Assembly (NCBI GenBank): GCA_964618455.1
Contig: CAZUAQ010000065.1
Location: forward strand, 1-26,742
Reading direction: 5' to 3'
From: CAZUAQ01 sp964618455
GTDB taxonomy: Bacteria; Planctomycetota; Phycisphaerae; UBA1845; PWPN01
Length of the DNA stretch: 26,742 nt
A program made the translations under genes and the position numbers. Positions 7,271 to 14,024 of this stretch are shown in pieces; within the stretch, counting starts at the first letter, position 1; every line of letters starts with the position of its first letter. Below the pieces are notes generated by a model. It saw nothing but the letters and a program-made list of their open reading frames with translations. It made no database searches and had not been told where the DNA came from.

Positions 7271-7948
7271 ATGACGGTCCCGGGTCGCACGAAAGAGATT
7301 GGGCACATCGCACTGTTGTGTCGAGTGGCTATTGCCGCGTTGATCTGGTGCCAATCGGGATGCGAGGAATCCACGTCGACGATACCTGCCGCAAATCCCA
7401 GCCCCACGGTGGAGTACAAACGTACTTTCGGAGATCTGCCCACAGGAAGTCAGTGTATTCGATGGTTTACTGAACAAGGTCTGTACGAGGTTAGCAGATC
7501 GCGGAATTCATTCGAAGGAATACCAACGACAGAACTCAATTATGGCCCAAGTCCGAATGATATCCTCGAATCCATTCACATTGAATTGACGGATGAGGGC
7601 CGTGCCGTGGAAACATCAATTAATTTGAGCAACACATTCGCGAATGAAACGAACATTGAGCCGGGGAGCTACATCGAAATGAAGCAAGCTCTGGACGTGA
7701 CTGAGAAACGATGGCTCAAGTTTGTATCTGGAATGGACATTGAAGAATTGATGCACAGGCTGTGCTCGTTGGGCGAGGATCCAAGTGTCCAGCTAAGGCG
7801 ATCCGGTGACGACTACTTACAGGCAACCGTGAATCTGGATCGGATGAAACTGGTTTGCGATGTTACGTATAGTGAAGGGGATCCATGCCAATATGGATCG
7901 GTTCGCATGATACAGGTAATCATTCACCCGATCGACCCAAAGAAATAG
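7271..7948 (+). CDS. Putative secreted lipoprotein, 225 aa
   Basis: ATG at 7271 has GGAG about 9 bases upstream. The N-terminus has basic residues, a hydrophobic core (IALLCRVAIAALIW) and QSGC ending at C31, an imperfect lipobox because Q stands where a hydrophobic residue is usual. The remaining 190 residues are soluble and rich in acidic residues and beta-like stretches, with no recognised domain. The lipid-anchored location is inferred from the signal alone. It follows the small membrane protein closely, and base use is less GC-rich than in the flanking chromosome. Confidence 0.65.
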   Translation: MTVPGRTKEIGHIALLCRVAIAALIWCQSGCEESTSTIPAANPSPTVEYKRTFGDLPTGSQCIRWFTEQGLYEVSRSRNSFEGIPTTELNYGPSPNDILESIHIELTDEGRAVETSINLSNTFANETNIEPGSYIEMKQALDVTEKRWLKFVSGMDIEELMHRLCSLGEDPSVQLRRSGDDYLQATVNLDRMKLVCDVTYSEGDPCQYGSVRMIQVIIHPIDPKK

Positions 7949-8001
7949 CATCAATCTTCTTCAAATCAATATCGGTCTTGATTACCAAGTGAGGTGCTTC
8001 A

Positions 8002-8844
8002 GTGACTGTGACTCTCAATGCAGGGTACTTCGATGTTAGTACTGGACTATCCGCTCACGTTCGCAAGGAGCGCTGTAGAGAGTTTGCCGAATCGACTGAC
8101 GAGGATCGGCTGGCCATTGAGTACGACGCGAAAGCGTATTGCGCGACAGACCTAGTGTGGCACGGGCAAGACCGAATTCTGGTTGGCACCTTTTGGCGGG
8201 TGCGAAGAGAGCAACTACCATCGAAGCTCCGGGGCTTCACCGTGTCGCCGCTTGGCATTAATGACGATGAGGACCTCGGCGAAGCTACATCATTTGCATA
8301 TAAGCCGTCTCTGGACGTGGCCCTCATCCAATACAATCACCAGGGACCACGACACGGAGTGCTCAAGGAATATCTCTATCAGGCTGGATTCACGGAAACA
8401 ATTACGATAACGCCGAGGCCCACAGAAGACGCCATGGATCGGCTGGAATCGGCGAGCCTTGTCAGGAAGCTTGAATTTTCATTAGCTAGAGAGGATGCTG
8501 CATTAGACGCGCTACGAAGAGTTGGCGGCGCGGTGAATGACGCGCTGGACGCGATGGAGGATGTCGAAGGAACAACGATCAGCGTAACGATTTCAATGGG
8601 CAGATCCCGAGGTAGTCTTTCAGGCCGCGCGAAGGAGCTTGTCGAGGCCTTATCCCATGGTCGTCTTGGAATTCAGAAGCTCAAAGCTACAGTTAAGCAG
8701 CAAGAGGATCATGTCAACGAGATCCTCGATTTACTTGGAGGACGGCTTGTGACTGAACTGACAGTCCCAACTGTGAACAGAGAGATCGACCATGCGGTAT
8801 GCCGGGATTTACTCTTAAGAACATTGCGAGCATTCCGCCGATAG
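8002..8844 (+). CDS. DUF6731-like soluble protein, cargo
   Basis: This 280-aa protein has no signal or membrane segment. GTG at 8002 has GAGG 8 bases upstream. The central part (about 50-155) reads like the DUF6731 family as I remember it: a strand pair ending in FWRVRREQLP, then DLGEATSFAYKPSLDVALIQ, then YNHQGPRHGVLKEYLYQAGF, then an RLESASLVRKLEFSLA segment. The C-terminal half is helical and probably coiled-coil. Its stop is 10 bases before the start of a 4-TM protein, so the two form a tight pair. A soluble sensor or effector partnered with a membrane protein is a common layout in anti-phage systems, but function here is unproven. Confidence 0.7.
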   Translation: MTVTLNAGYFDVSTGLSAHVRKERCREFAESTDEDRLAIEYDAKAYCATDLVWHGQDRILVGTFWRVRREQLPSKLRGFTVSPLGINDDEDLGEATSFAYKPSLDVALIQYNHQGPRHGVLKEYLYQAGFTETITITPRPTEDAMDRLESASLVRKLEFSLAREDAALDALRRVGGAVNDALDAMEDVEGTTISVTISMGRSRGSLSGRAKELVEALSHGRLGIQKLKATVKQQEDHVNEILDLLGGRLVTELTVPTVNREIDHAVCRDLLLRTLRAFRR

Positions 8845-8854
8845 GAATCGAGCC

Positions 8855-9496
8855 ATGGCTAAAGATTTAAACCCATTGCCTCCTGATTCCGCTTTCGGCA
8901 GGGCGAGGAAACGCCTATCGAAAGTTGCTGAGGAGACTCAGTTTTCAAAGAGAAAAGAACACTGGTACCCCTTCTGCACTGGTGTTGCGGCAATGCTATT
9001 GCTTTGGCGGTGCCCCACTGGGGACGGGGCCTACGATACGCTAATGGAGGATGTTATACCCACTTCAGTATCGGTCGCAGCAATTCTGGCTGGCTTCCAA
9101 GGAACAATACACACGATAATGCTCTCTCTTCGGGATGGCCGCGTGATTCGATCTCTCAAGGAACATGGCCATTACGATCGCTTGATCAGCTATGTGAACG
9201 CTGGAGTCGTGTCACTACTCTCATTCGTTGTAGTCTCATTAATAGCACTTTCGTTCAAGGCAGTTAGCCTACGTCCCTTGGATTTGGTCCCCGAGTGGCT
9301 CTCAGGTCCGGTTGCTCAGCTTTTGTCAAAGATTGGATTCGTTCCGTCTGGAAGCGCTGCAATGACTGCGTTTCTCGCAGGGCTGCTTATCTACTCACTT
9401 CTCGCGAGCCATAGGATCGTAAGGATAATTGTGAGAATTCTTCGTCTCGACAGAAAAGAGGGACCGACGTCTACGAATACCGAATCAGATTCATAA
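8855..9496 (+). CDS. Four-TM membrane protein paired with the DUF6731-like gene
   Basis: This 213-aa protein starts at ATG 8855, behind AGGA about 8 bases upstream and only 10 bases after the previous stop. A basic soluble N-terminus (1-36) precedes hydrophobic segments at about 38-52, 67-92, 110-135 and 167-184. A polar loop lies between segments 2 and 3 (RDGRVIRSLKEHGHYDRL), and a basic then acidic C-terminal tail follows. No family is recognised. The size and four-pass layout recall KwaA of the Kiwa defence system, but I see no sequence match and its partner is not KwaB-like. It may be a membrane effector or anchor. It is the last gene of the cargo block. Confidence 0.75.
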   Translation: MAKDLNPLPPDSAFGRARKRLSKVAEETQFSKRKEHWYPFCTGVAAMLLLWRCPTGDGAYDTLMEDVIPTSVSVAAILAGFQGTIHTIMLSLRDGRVIRSLKEHGHYDRLISYVNAGVVSLLSFVVVSLIALSFKAVSLRPLDLVPEWLSGPVAQLLSKIGFVPSGSAAMTAFLAGLLIYSLLASHRIVRIIVRILRLDRKEGPTSTNTESDS

Positions 9497-10039
9497 ACTT
9501 GATACGATCAACGGAATGACACCTACGGCTGACACCACATCTCGTGCGAGCCCCTGAGTCAACCACAGCGCCGCTGACCCCTAGATCATAGAGCACCCCG
9601 TCCCCGAAACCCCACTACGACCAATCCGCCCACCACGCACCCCGTGAAACATCCGCAATCGTGTTTCATGGGACGCTACCACGCCCGGACGCCCATCGAG
9701 CCCCCCCCCAGGACCGTCAACGCGCCAGACGGGGCGTATCGCATCGTTTCACGTCGCCCCCCGTCTGGCGAATGGCGGGGGACGGAGGACGACGGCAGCG
9801 GTGAGCGGGCCCGGGCCGGAGCGTGCCCGGAATCCAGCAGCGAGGGGTAACAAATGCGAAAACCGGGAAGTGCCCGCCTCAGATATCACGTGGTAACTCG
9901 TCGCGATCGGGCGGGGGGTCTGGCAAGAAATCCAGGATCGGAATGAGCCTCTCCGGGGCCAGGAGTCCCACGCGTGAGACTCCGCCCCGGTCGAGGCTCG
10001 GTGGCAGTGCGTCCGGCCAGGCGGGGGGAGCGCGGCCGG
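9497..10039. other. Non-coding stretch at the right end of the element
   Basis: I see no supported gene in these 543 bases between the cargo block and the 82-aa leftward gene. It contains a 7-bp inverted repeat (TGAAACA 9645-9651, TGTTTCA 9662-9668) and a long GC-rich hairpin (9723-9770). Neither is followed by a T-run. A minus-strand frame ending at the TGA near 9890 (residues such as GLLAPERLIPILDFLPD) is open but has no normal start codon, and could be a decayed gene end. Confidence 0.5.
9723..9770. other. GC-rich stem-loop between convergent units
   Basis: The left arm cgccagacggggcg (9723-9736) pairs fully with 9755-9770 apart from two extra C residues on the right arm; the loop is 18 bases. 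It stands between the end of the rightward cargo block and the leftward 82-aa gene. A position between convergent units fits a role in ending or stabilising transcripts, though neither side has a T-tract. Confidence 0.45.
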
Positions 10040-10288
10040 TCAGACCGCACCCTCGAGGGCGCCCGCGTACTCACGAAGGTGACCGGCGAAGGTCGGCTCG
10101 GTGGCATTCAGCCCATTCGCCAGTGTGCGGGCCTGCTCCCGGGCAGCGCGAGCACTGACACGCGACTCCGTCCAGGTCAGCATATCGCTGATGCTCTTCT
10201 GGAGCGGGCCCTTCACATCGGTGAGGGGTGCATGCTGGCAGCGGATCGGCTTCGCTTCACGGTCCAAGGGGGCAGTTGCATTCGACAT
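10040..10288 (-). CDS. Hypothetical protein, 82 aa
   Basis: ATG at 10288 has AAAGGAG about 10 bases upstream, a strong signal, and the longer frame from 10375 has none. The protein begins MSNATAPLDREAKPIRCQHA, has a helical, charged middle (TESRVSARAAREQARTLANG) and ends GALEGAV. No membrane segment or known family is apparent. On the excised circle it would follow the full-length integrase by 83 bases on the same strand, so it may be coexpressed with the integrase only after excision. In the chromosome it is cut off from that operon. Confidence 0.65.
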   Translation of the reverse strand: MSNATAPLDREAKPIRCQHAPLTDVKGPLQKSISDMLTWTESRVSARAAREQARTLANGLNATEPTFAGHLREYAGALEGAV

Positions 10289-10513
10289 GGATCGATTCTC
10301 CTTTCGGGATGGGGTATCGCTCCCCGTTTCAAGATAGACCGCCAGCAGCACCGCGCCGCTGGCGGATGCTGTCATCGAGGCGGATCCTCTCCGTCACTCA
10401 GGACCGCCAGCTTCAGGATGCGAGCTTTGACGTCCGCAGGGAGGGAGGGCCACGCATTCACGAGGCGAGCGAGATCGGCGTCAGCAGGGGATTGGGGGGC
10501 GGAATTGGTCGAA

Positions 10514-10539
10514 AGCGCGCCGCTTTGCGCGCCGCTTTG
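10514..10539. repeat. Candidate integrase arm site, right copy
   Basis: This is a perfect tandem of the 12-mer AAAGCGGCGCGC (minus-strand reading) with flanking C and T, matching 171-196 at 25 of 26 positions. It lies 41 bp inside the right core. On the excised circle the two 26-bp copies would flank the attachment core in direct orientation, as P and P' arm sites do for other tyrosine integrases. Here the repeat is read as QSGA-QSGA in the stranded integrase tail. Confidence 0.55.
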
Positions 10540-10580
10540 GGTCTGAACGTGCGAATTCCCCAATGTTTTCGCACTTTCCA

Positions 10581-10598
10581 CGAGTCCTGTAACGCCCA
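10581..10598 (+). repeat. attR core (18-bp direct repeat)
   Basis: This is the second copy of the tRNA 3'-end sequence, identical over 18 bases to 42-59, and it marks the right boundary of the element. To its left lies the displaced integrase tail. To its right lies ordinary chromosome leading to the NamZ-type gene. A 7-bp inverted repeat, GTGCGAA at 10549-10555 with TTCGCAC at 10568-10574, sits just inside the core and could be a protein-binding site. Confidence 0.9.
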
Positions 10599-10754
10599 AT
10601 CCCTCCCTGTTTCCTCATAACTTCAGGCTCTTGTGTTTTTCACCGGTTCGCGGCGTTCTCGCCCTTCATCTTTCGCCGGGATATTCTGCGCGGCTGGATT
10701 TCCTGATAGAATCCGAGTCCCTGCATTGAAGACTCATGGAACGTGGAGGTTCAC

Positions 10755-12044
10755 ATGACCCCGAAGGCTCTATTGACTGGTACGGTTCTAGTGATGCTGA
10801 TGCTCGTGGTCTCCGCCGCGGTTCGTGACGGTGCCGCCCAGGGAGCCCCACGGGCCGTGTCTCAGGAGGGCGGCGAGGTGGAAAACGGAATCGACGTCCT
10901 GCTGGATAACGGCTTTCAGCGGTTGCGCGGCAAGCGGGTGGGGTTGATCACCAACCCGACAGGCGTCACGCGGGATCTGCGGAGCTCGGTGGATGTCCTT
11001 CACGACGCCGACGGTGTTGAACTGGTGGCATTGTACGGCCCGGAGCATGGTGTGCGCGGCGACGTGAACGCCGGCGATCATGTCCAGGACAGCCGCGATC
11101 CCGCCACCGGCGTGCCCGCGTTTTCGCTCTATGGGCGCACGCGCAAACCCACCCCCGAAATGCTCGAGGGCGTCGACGTCCTGATCTACGACATCCAGGA
11201 CATCGGCAGCCGGTCGTATACGTACATCAGCACGATGGCGGTGGCGATGGAAGCGGCGGCGGAAAACGGCGTCGCCTTCATGGTGCTCGATCGGCCGAAT
11301 CCCCTCGGCGGCGAGCGCATGGAAGGGCGGCCGCTGGATCCGAAGTTCACGTCGTTTGTCGGGGCGTTTCCGATTCCTTATCTGTACGGCATGACCTGTG
11401 GCGAACTGGCCCGGATGATCAACGATCAGGGTTGGCTGGCGAACGGCGTGAAGTGTGAGCTCACGGTGATTCCGATGAAGGGCTGGCGGCGGTCCATGAC
11501 CTTCGATCAGACGGGGCTGCCGTGGGTACCGACGTCGCCGCACATTCCCCACGCGCGGACCGCACCCTACTACGCCGCCACCGGCATCATGGGCGAGTTG
11601 CAGGTGATCAGCGAGGGCGTCGGCTACACGCTGCCGTTCGAGATCGTCGGCGCGCCGTTCATCCAGGATGCCGGCGCGTTCTCGCAGGCTTTGAATGCCC
11701 GCCGACTGCCGGGCGTTCACTTCCGCCCCCTCTACTTCAAGCCGTACTACATCGATCGCGTGAAGGGCAAGGCATGCGGCGGCGCGCAGATTCACCTCAT
11801 CGACCCGTCGAGCGCGGATCTGACCACCCTCCAGTTTCACGTCATGGACGTGGTCCGCCGGACGTATCCCGACGTCAAGCTGTTCGGCAACGGGCGGGAC
11901 GCCATGTTCGACAAGGTGTGCGGCACGGACCAGGTTCGGCTCATGTTCGAGGATGGTCGGCCGCTGAGCGAGATCCTCGACTTCTGGTCGGAGGGCGTGG
12001 AGGATTTCCGCCGCGCTTGCAAGCGCTACCTCATGTATCGATAA
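10755..12044 (+). CDS. namZ: NamZ-type exo-beta-N-acetylmuramidase (DUF1343, GH171)
   Basis: This 429-aa secreted enzyme is expected to release N-acetylmuramic acid from the non-reducing end of peptidoglycan glycans, the activity shown for Bacillus subtilis NamZ. ATG at 10755 follows GGAGG (10745-10749). A signal peptide spans about 1-29 (hydrophobic LLTGTVLVMLMLVVSAAV). Conserved family stretches are GLITNPTG, LYGPEHGVRG, LIYDIQDIGSRSYTYISTM, LDRPNPLGG and PYYAATGIMGE, and the length is normal. It starts a rightward group with a sodium symporter 69 bases downstream. This is the first gene after the right attachment site, and its promoter must lie in 10599-10754. Confidence 0.9.
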   Translation: MTPKALLTGTVLVMLMLVVSAAVRDGAAQGAPRAVSQEGGEVENGIDVLLDNGFQRLRGKRVGLITNPTGVTRDLRSSVDVLHDADGVELVALYGPEHGVRGDVNAGDHVQDSRDPATGVPAFSLYGRTRKPTPEMLEGVDVLIYDIQDIGSRSYTYISTMAVAMEAAAENGVAFMVLDRPNPLGGERMEGRPLDPKFTSFVGAFPIPYLYGMTCGELARMINDQGWLANGVKCELTVIPMKGWRRSMTFDQTGLPWVPTSPHIPHARTAPYYAATGIMGELQVISEGVGYTLPFEIVGAPFIQDAGAFSQALNARRLPGVHFRPLYFKPYYIDRVKGKACGGAQIHLIDPSSADLTTLQFHVMDVVRRTYPDVKLFGNGRDAMFDKVCGTDQVRLMFEDGRPLSEILDFWSEGVEDFRRACKRYLMYR

Positions 12045-12113
12045 TCCATCCCGGTCGCGTCGCGGCGCCGACGCATTCCTTTCATCTCGCGGACCATTTC
12101 GGAGAGCATCATC

Positions 12114-14003
12114 TTGCTGGCTCAAAGCATTGCGGATCATTTCGCATGGCAGGACTGGGGCGTTCTGATCGCCTACCTGATCTTCACGACGCTCATCGGC
12201 GGTGCGCTGGCGGGCAAGCAGGCCACGATCCGCGATTTCTTTCTGGGCGGGCGGAAGCTGCCCTGGTACGCGGTGTCGGGCTCGATCATTGCCACGGAAA
12301 TCAGCGCCGTGACGTTTGTGGGTGTGCCTTTCGTGGTTTACAAGCTCGGAGGCAACTTCACTTATCTGCAGCTCGGCCTCATCGGTAATATCCTCGCCCG
12401 CATCATCGTCGCGTATGTCTTCGTGCCCGCGTATTACAAGCGCGAAATCTACAGCCCGTACGATTACATGGCCGGTGAACTCGGCGGGCAGGTCCGCTTG
12501 ATGTCGACTGTACTCTTCACCCTCGGCGGCATGCTCGCCCAGGGGGCGCGCGTCTACCTCACGGCGCTGATCCTGGATCTGATCATCGGCGACCCCGCCT
12601 TCGGACAGATCGCCGCCGTGACCGGGACCGACACGATGACCTGGTGCATCTTCCTCATCGGCCTGATCGCCATGATCTGGACGCTCATGGGCGGCATTAC
12701 CACGGTCATCTGGACCGACGTGATTCTTTTCCTCGTCTTCTTCCTGGGCGGCTTCGTGGCGCTGGGGTACATCGTTTGGGAGCTCGGAGGATTCGGTGAC
12801 GGACTGAAGCAGATGTTCCAGGTCGGCTACGAAGCGAAAGAGTCGGGCGCTTGGGGCAAGTTCACGTTCTTCGATTTCAGTCTCCATCCGTCGGCTCAAT
12901 ATACGTTTTGGGTGGCGCTTTTCGCAGCGACATGGGGCGGGCTGGGATCTTATGGAACGGATCAGCTTCTCGTGCAACGCATGTTCTGTTGCAAGGATAC
13001 CCGAGAAGCACGTCGAGCGATGATCACCAGCAGTGTGGGACAGATCATCACCTTTACGATGTTGCTCGTCGGTGCCGGTCTCTACGCCTATTATCAGCAG
13101 TTTCCTTTATCTCCCGAAATGGAGGTACTCGTTGAGGAAAACGGGAACCGCATCTTCCCGATCTTCATCCTGGAGGTGCTGCCCGTCGGCGTGACCGGCT
13201 TGCTGATCGCGGGGATCTTCGCCGCGGCGATCTCCAGCCTCGACTCGATCCTGTCGGCGCTGAGCCAGACGACGATCTCGGCGCTGTACCTGCCCTGGCG
13301 CGAACGACGGCGTGCGCAGGGAGCTCCGGTGTCGAATGAATCCGCCGAGGAAGATCGTCACGTGGTGTTCCTCTCGCGCGGGCTTGTCGTCTTCTGGGCG
13401 ATCGTATTGTCGGGCATGGCCTTCGTGGCCGACGCCGCCAGCGAGAAATTCCCGGAGATCCTCAACCTGGCCCTGTCCATGGCGGGGTATGCCGGCGGGG
13501 CGCTGCTGGCCGGTTTCCTGCTCGCCTTCCTGCGCTTGAACATCGACGGCCGGGGCTACATGTGGTCCGGTCCGCTCTCGGTGTTCATGATCTTCGCCAT
13601 CGTCTGGCACCAGCCGTGGACGCATGTCGTCTGCTGGGTGGGGGCGATTCTGCTGCTCTTCGTCTGGTTGTGGCAATTGATGAAGGAAGCCATGACCGTC
13701 GCCAGCCTCGACGATCTGAACGAAATCCAGCGGCGCGGCTGGGCGTTGTTCCTGCGCGACTGGCCACAGACTGTGATCCTGGTCGCCGGTCTGGCAGGGA
13801 TGTTGTGGGTCAATTACTACGGCTATTTCGACATGAAAATCGATCCCGACACGCAGAAGGTCACCTATACTACCATCGCATGGCCCTGGTTCATGCCGAT
13901 CGGCTCCACGGTGGCCTTCGTGTTCGGATTCCTCCTGGCGCGAAAGAAGCCGCCGGAAGCGAACACAATGAATTCCGCTCCCGGAGGCTTCCCGGTCGCA
14001 TAA
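12114..14003 (+). CDS. Sodium:solute symporter (SSS family)
   Basis: This 629-aa inner-membrane transporter should couple solute uptake to a sodium gradient. TTG at 12114 is taken as the start, with GGAG about 9 bases upstream and no better ATG before the first membrane helix. Family marks are DFFLGGRKLPWYAVSGSII near residue 40, TEISAVTFVGVPF, and LMGGITTVIWTDVILF near residue 200, a typical SSS signature. About 13-15 membrane helices are apparent, with a cytoplasmic loop around 400. Position directly after the NamZ-type gene suggests that the substrate is MurNAc or a MurNAc-containing fragment. That substrate is inferred and not visible in the sequence. Confidence 0.92.
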   Translation: MLAQSIADHFAWQDWGVLIAYLIFTTLIGGALAGKQATIRDFFLGGRKLPWYAVSGSIIATEISAVTFVGVPFVVYKLGGNFTYLQLGLIGNILARIIVAYVFVPAYYKREIYSPYDYMAGELGGQVRLMSTVLFTLGGMLAQGARVYLTALILDLIIGDPAFGQIAAVTGTDTMTWCIFLIGLIAMIWTLMGGITTVIWTDVILFLVFFLGGFVALGYIVWELGGFGDGLKQMFQVGYEAKESGAWGKFTFFDFSLHPSAQYTFWVALFAATWGGLGSYGTDQLLVQRMFCCKDTREARRAMITSSVGQIITFTMLLVGAGLYAYYQQFPLSPEMEVLVEENGNRIFPIFILEVLPVGVTGLLIAGIFAAAISSLDSILSALSQTTISALYLPWRERRRAQGAPVSNESAEEDRHVVFLSRGLVVFWAIVLSGMAFVADAASEKFPEILNLALSMAGYAGGALLAGFLLAFLRLNIDGRGYMWSGPLSVFMIFAIVWHQPWTHVVCWVGAILLLFVWLWQLMKEAMTVASLDDLNEIQRRGWALFLRDWPQTVILVAGLAGMLWVNYYGYFDMKIDPDTQKVTYTTIAWPWFMPIGSTVAFVFGFLLARKKPPEANTMNSAPGGFPVA

Positions 14004-14024
14004 ACCTGTCGCGGATGAATATGT

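Larger units (their letters stand above)
42..10598. mobile_element. Integrated satellite-like element in tRNA-Val
   Basis: The element is bounded by the 18-bp repeat cgagtcctgtaacgccca at both ends. The left copy completes the tRNA. Inside are a tyrosine integrase next to the tRNA, an XRE-type regulator, an AlpA/excisionase-like protein, a primase-polymerase/SF3 helicase, several small unknown proteins and a rightward cargo block of membrane and soluble proteins. No capsid, tail, terminase, portal, relaxase or type IV secretion gene is visible in 10.5 kb. Self-replication after excision is suggested by the prim-pol-helicase, and movement between cells would need a helper. The integrase and prim-pol-helicase logic recalls P4-like satellites, but nothing here proves packaging by a phage. 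An integrated plasmid-like element is the alternative. Confidence 0.88.
10372..10599 (-). pseudogene. Displaced C-terminal tail of the integrase
   Basis: The open frame enters from the right core, encoding GVTGL, and continues for 69 residues (VESAKTLGN... LARLVNAWPSLP ... DGEDPPR) to TGA at 10372-10374. The core is read in the same frame here as at the end of the integrase gene, so joining attL to attR fuses integrase residues 1-427 to this tail, giving 496 aa. The LARLVNAWPSLPADVKARIL segment matches the C-terminal tail I know from planctomycete integrases. In the integrated state the tail has only a TTG codon at 10599 and no properly spaced ribosome site, so it is probably silent. It is separated by recombination rather than by decay. 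Confidence 0.8.

Noticed and set aside
8002..9496. Assignment of the cargo pair to Kiwa
   Set aside because: Only the layout (4-TM plus soluble protein) matches. Gene order is reversed and the soluble protein resembles DUF6731 rather than the DUF4868 domain of KwaB.
9723..9770. Intrinsic terminator call for the hairpin
   Set aside because: The stem is strong, but no T-run follows on either strand, so it is kept only as a stem-loop.
9886..10042. Minus-strand frames downstream of the 82-aa gene, including one with LLAPERLIPILDFLPD
   Set aside because: The protein-like frame has only a CTG as possible start after an upstream stop, and the GTG-started alternative is Pro/Arg-rich noise. It may be a gene remnant, but this cannot be shown from the sequence.
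10788..12977. Long minus-strand frame of 729 aa
   Set aside because: It is antisense to the NamZ-type and symporter genes, has composition typical of an antisense shadow in GC-rich DNA (His, Arg, Asp rich) and shows no domain.
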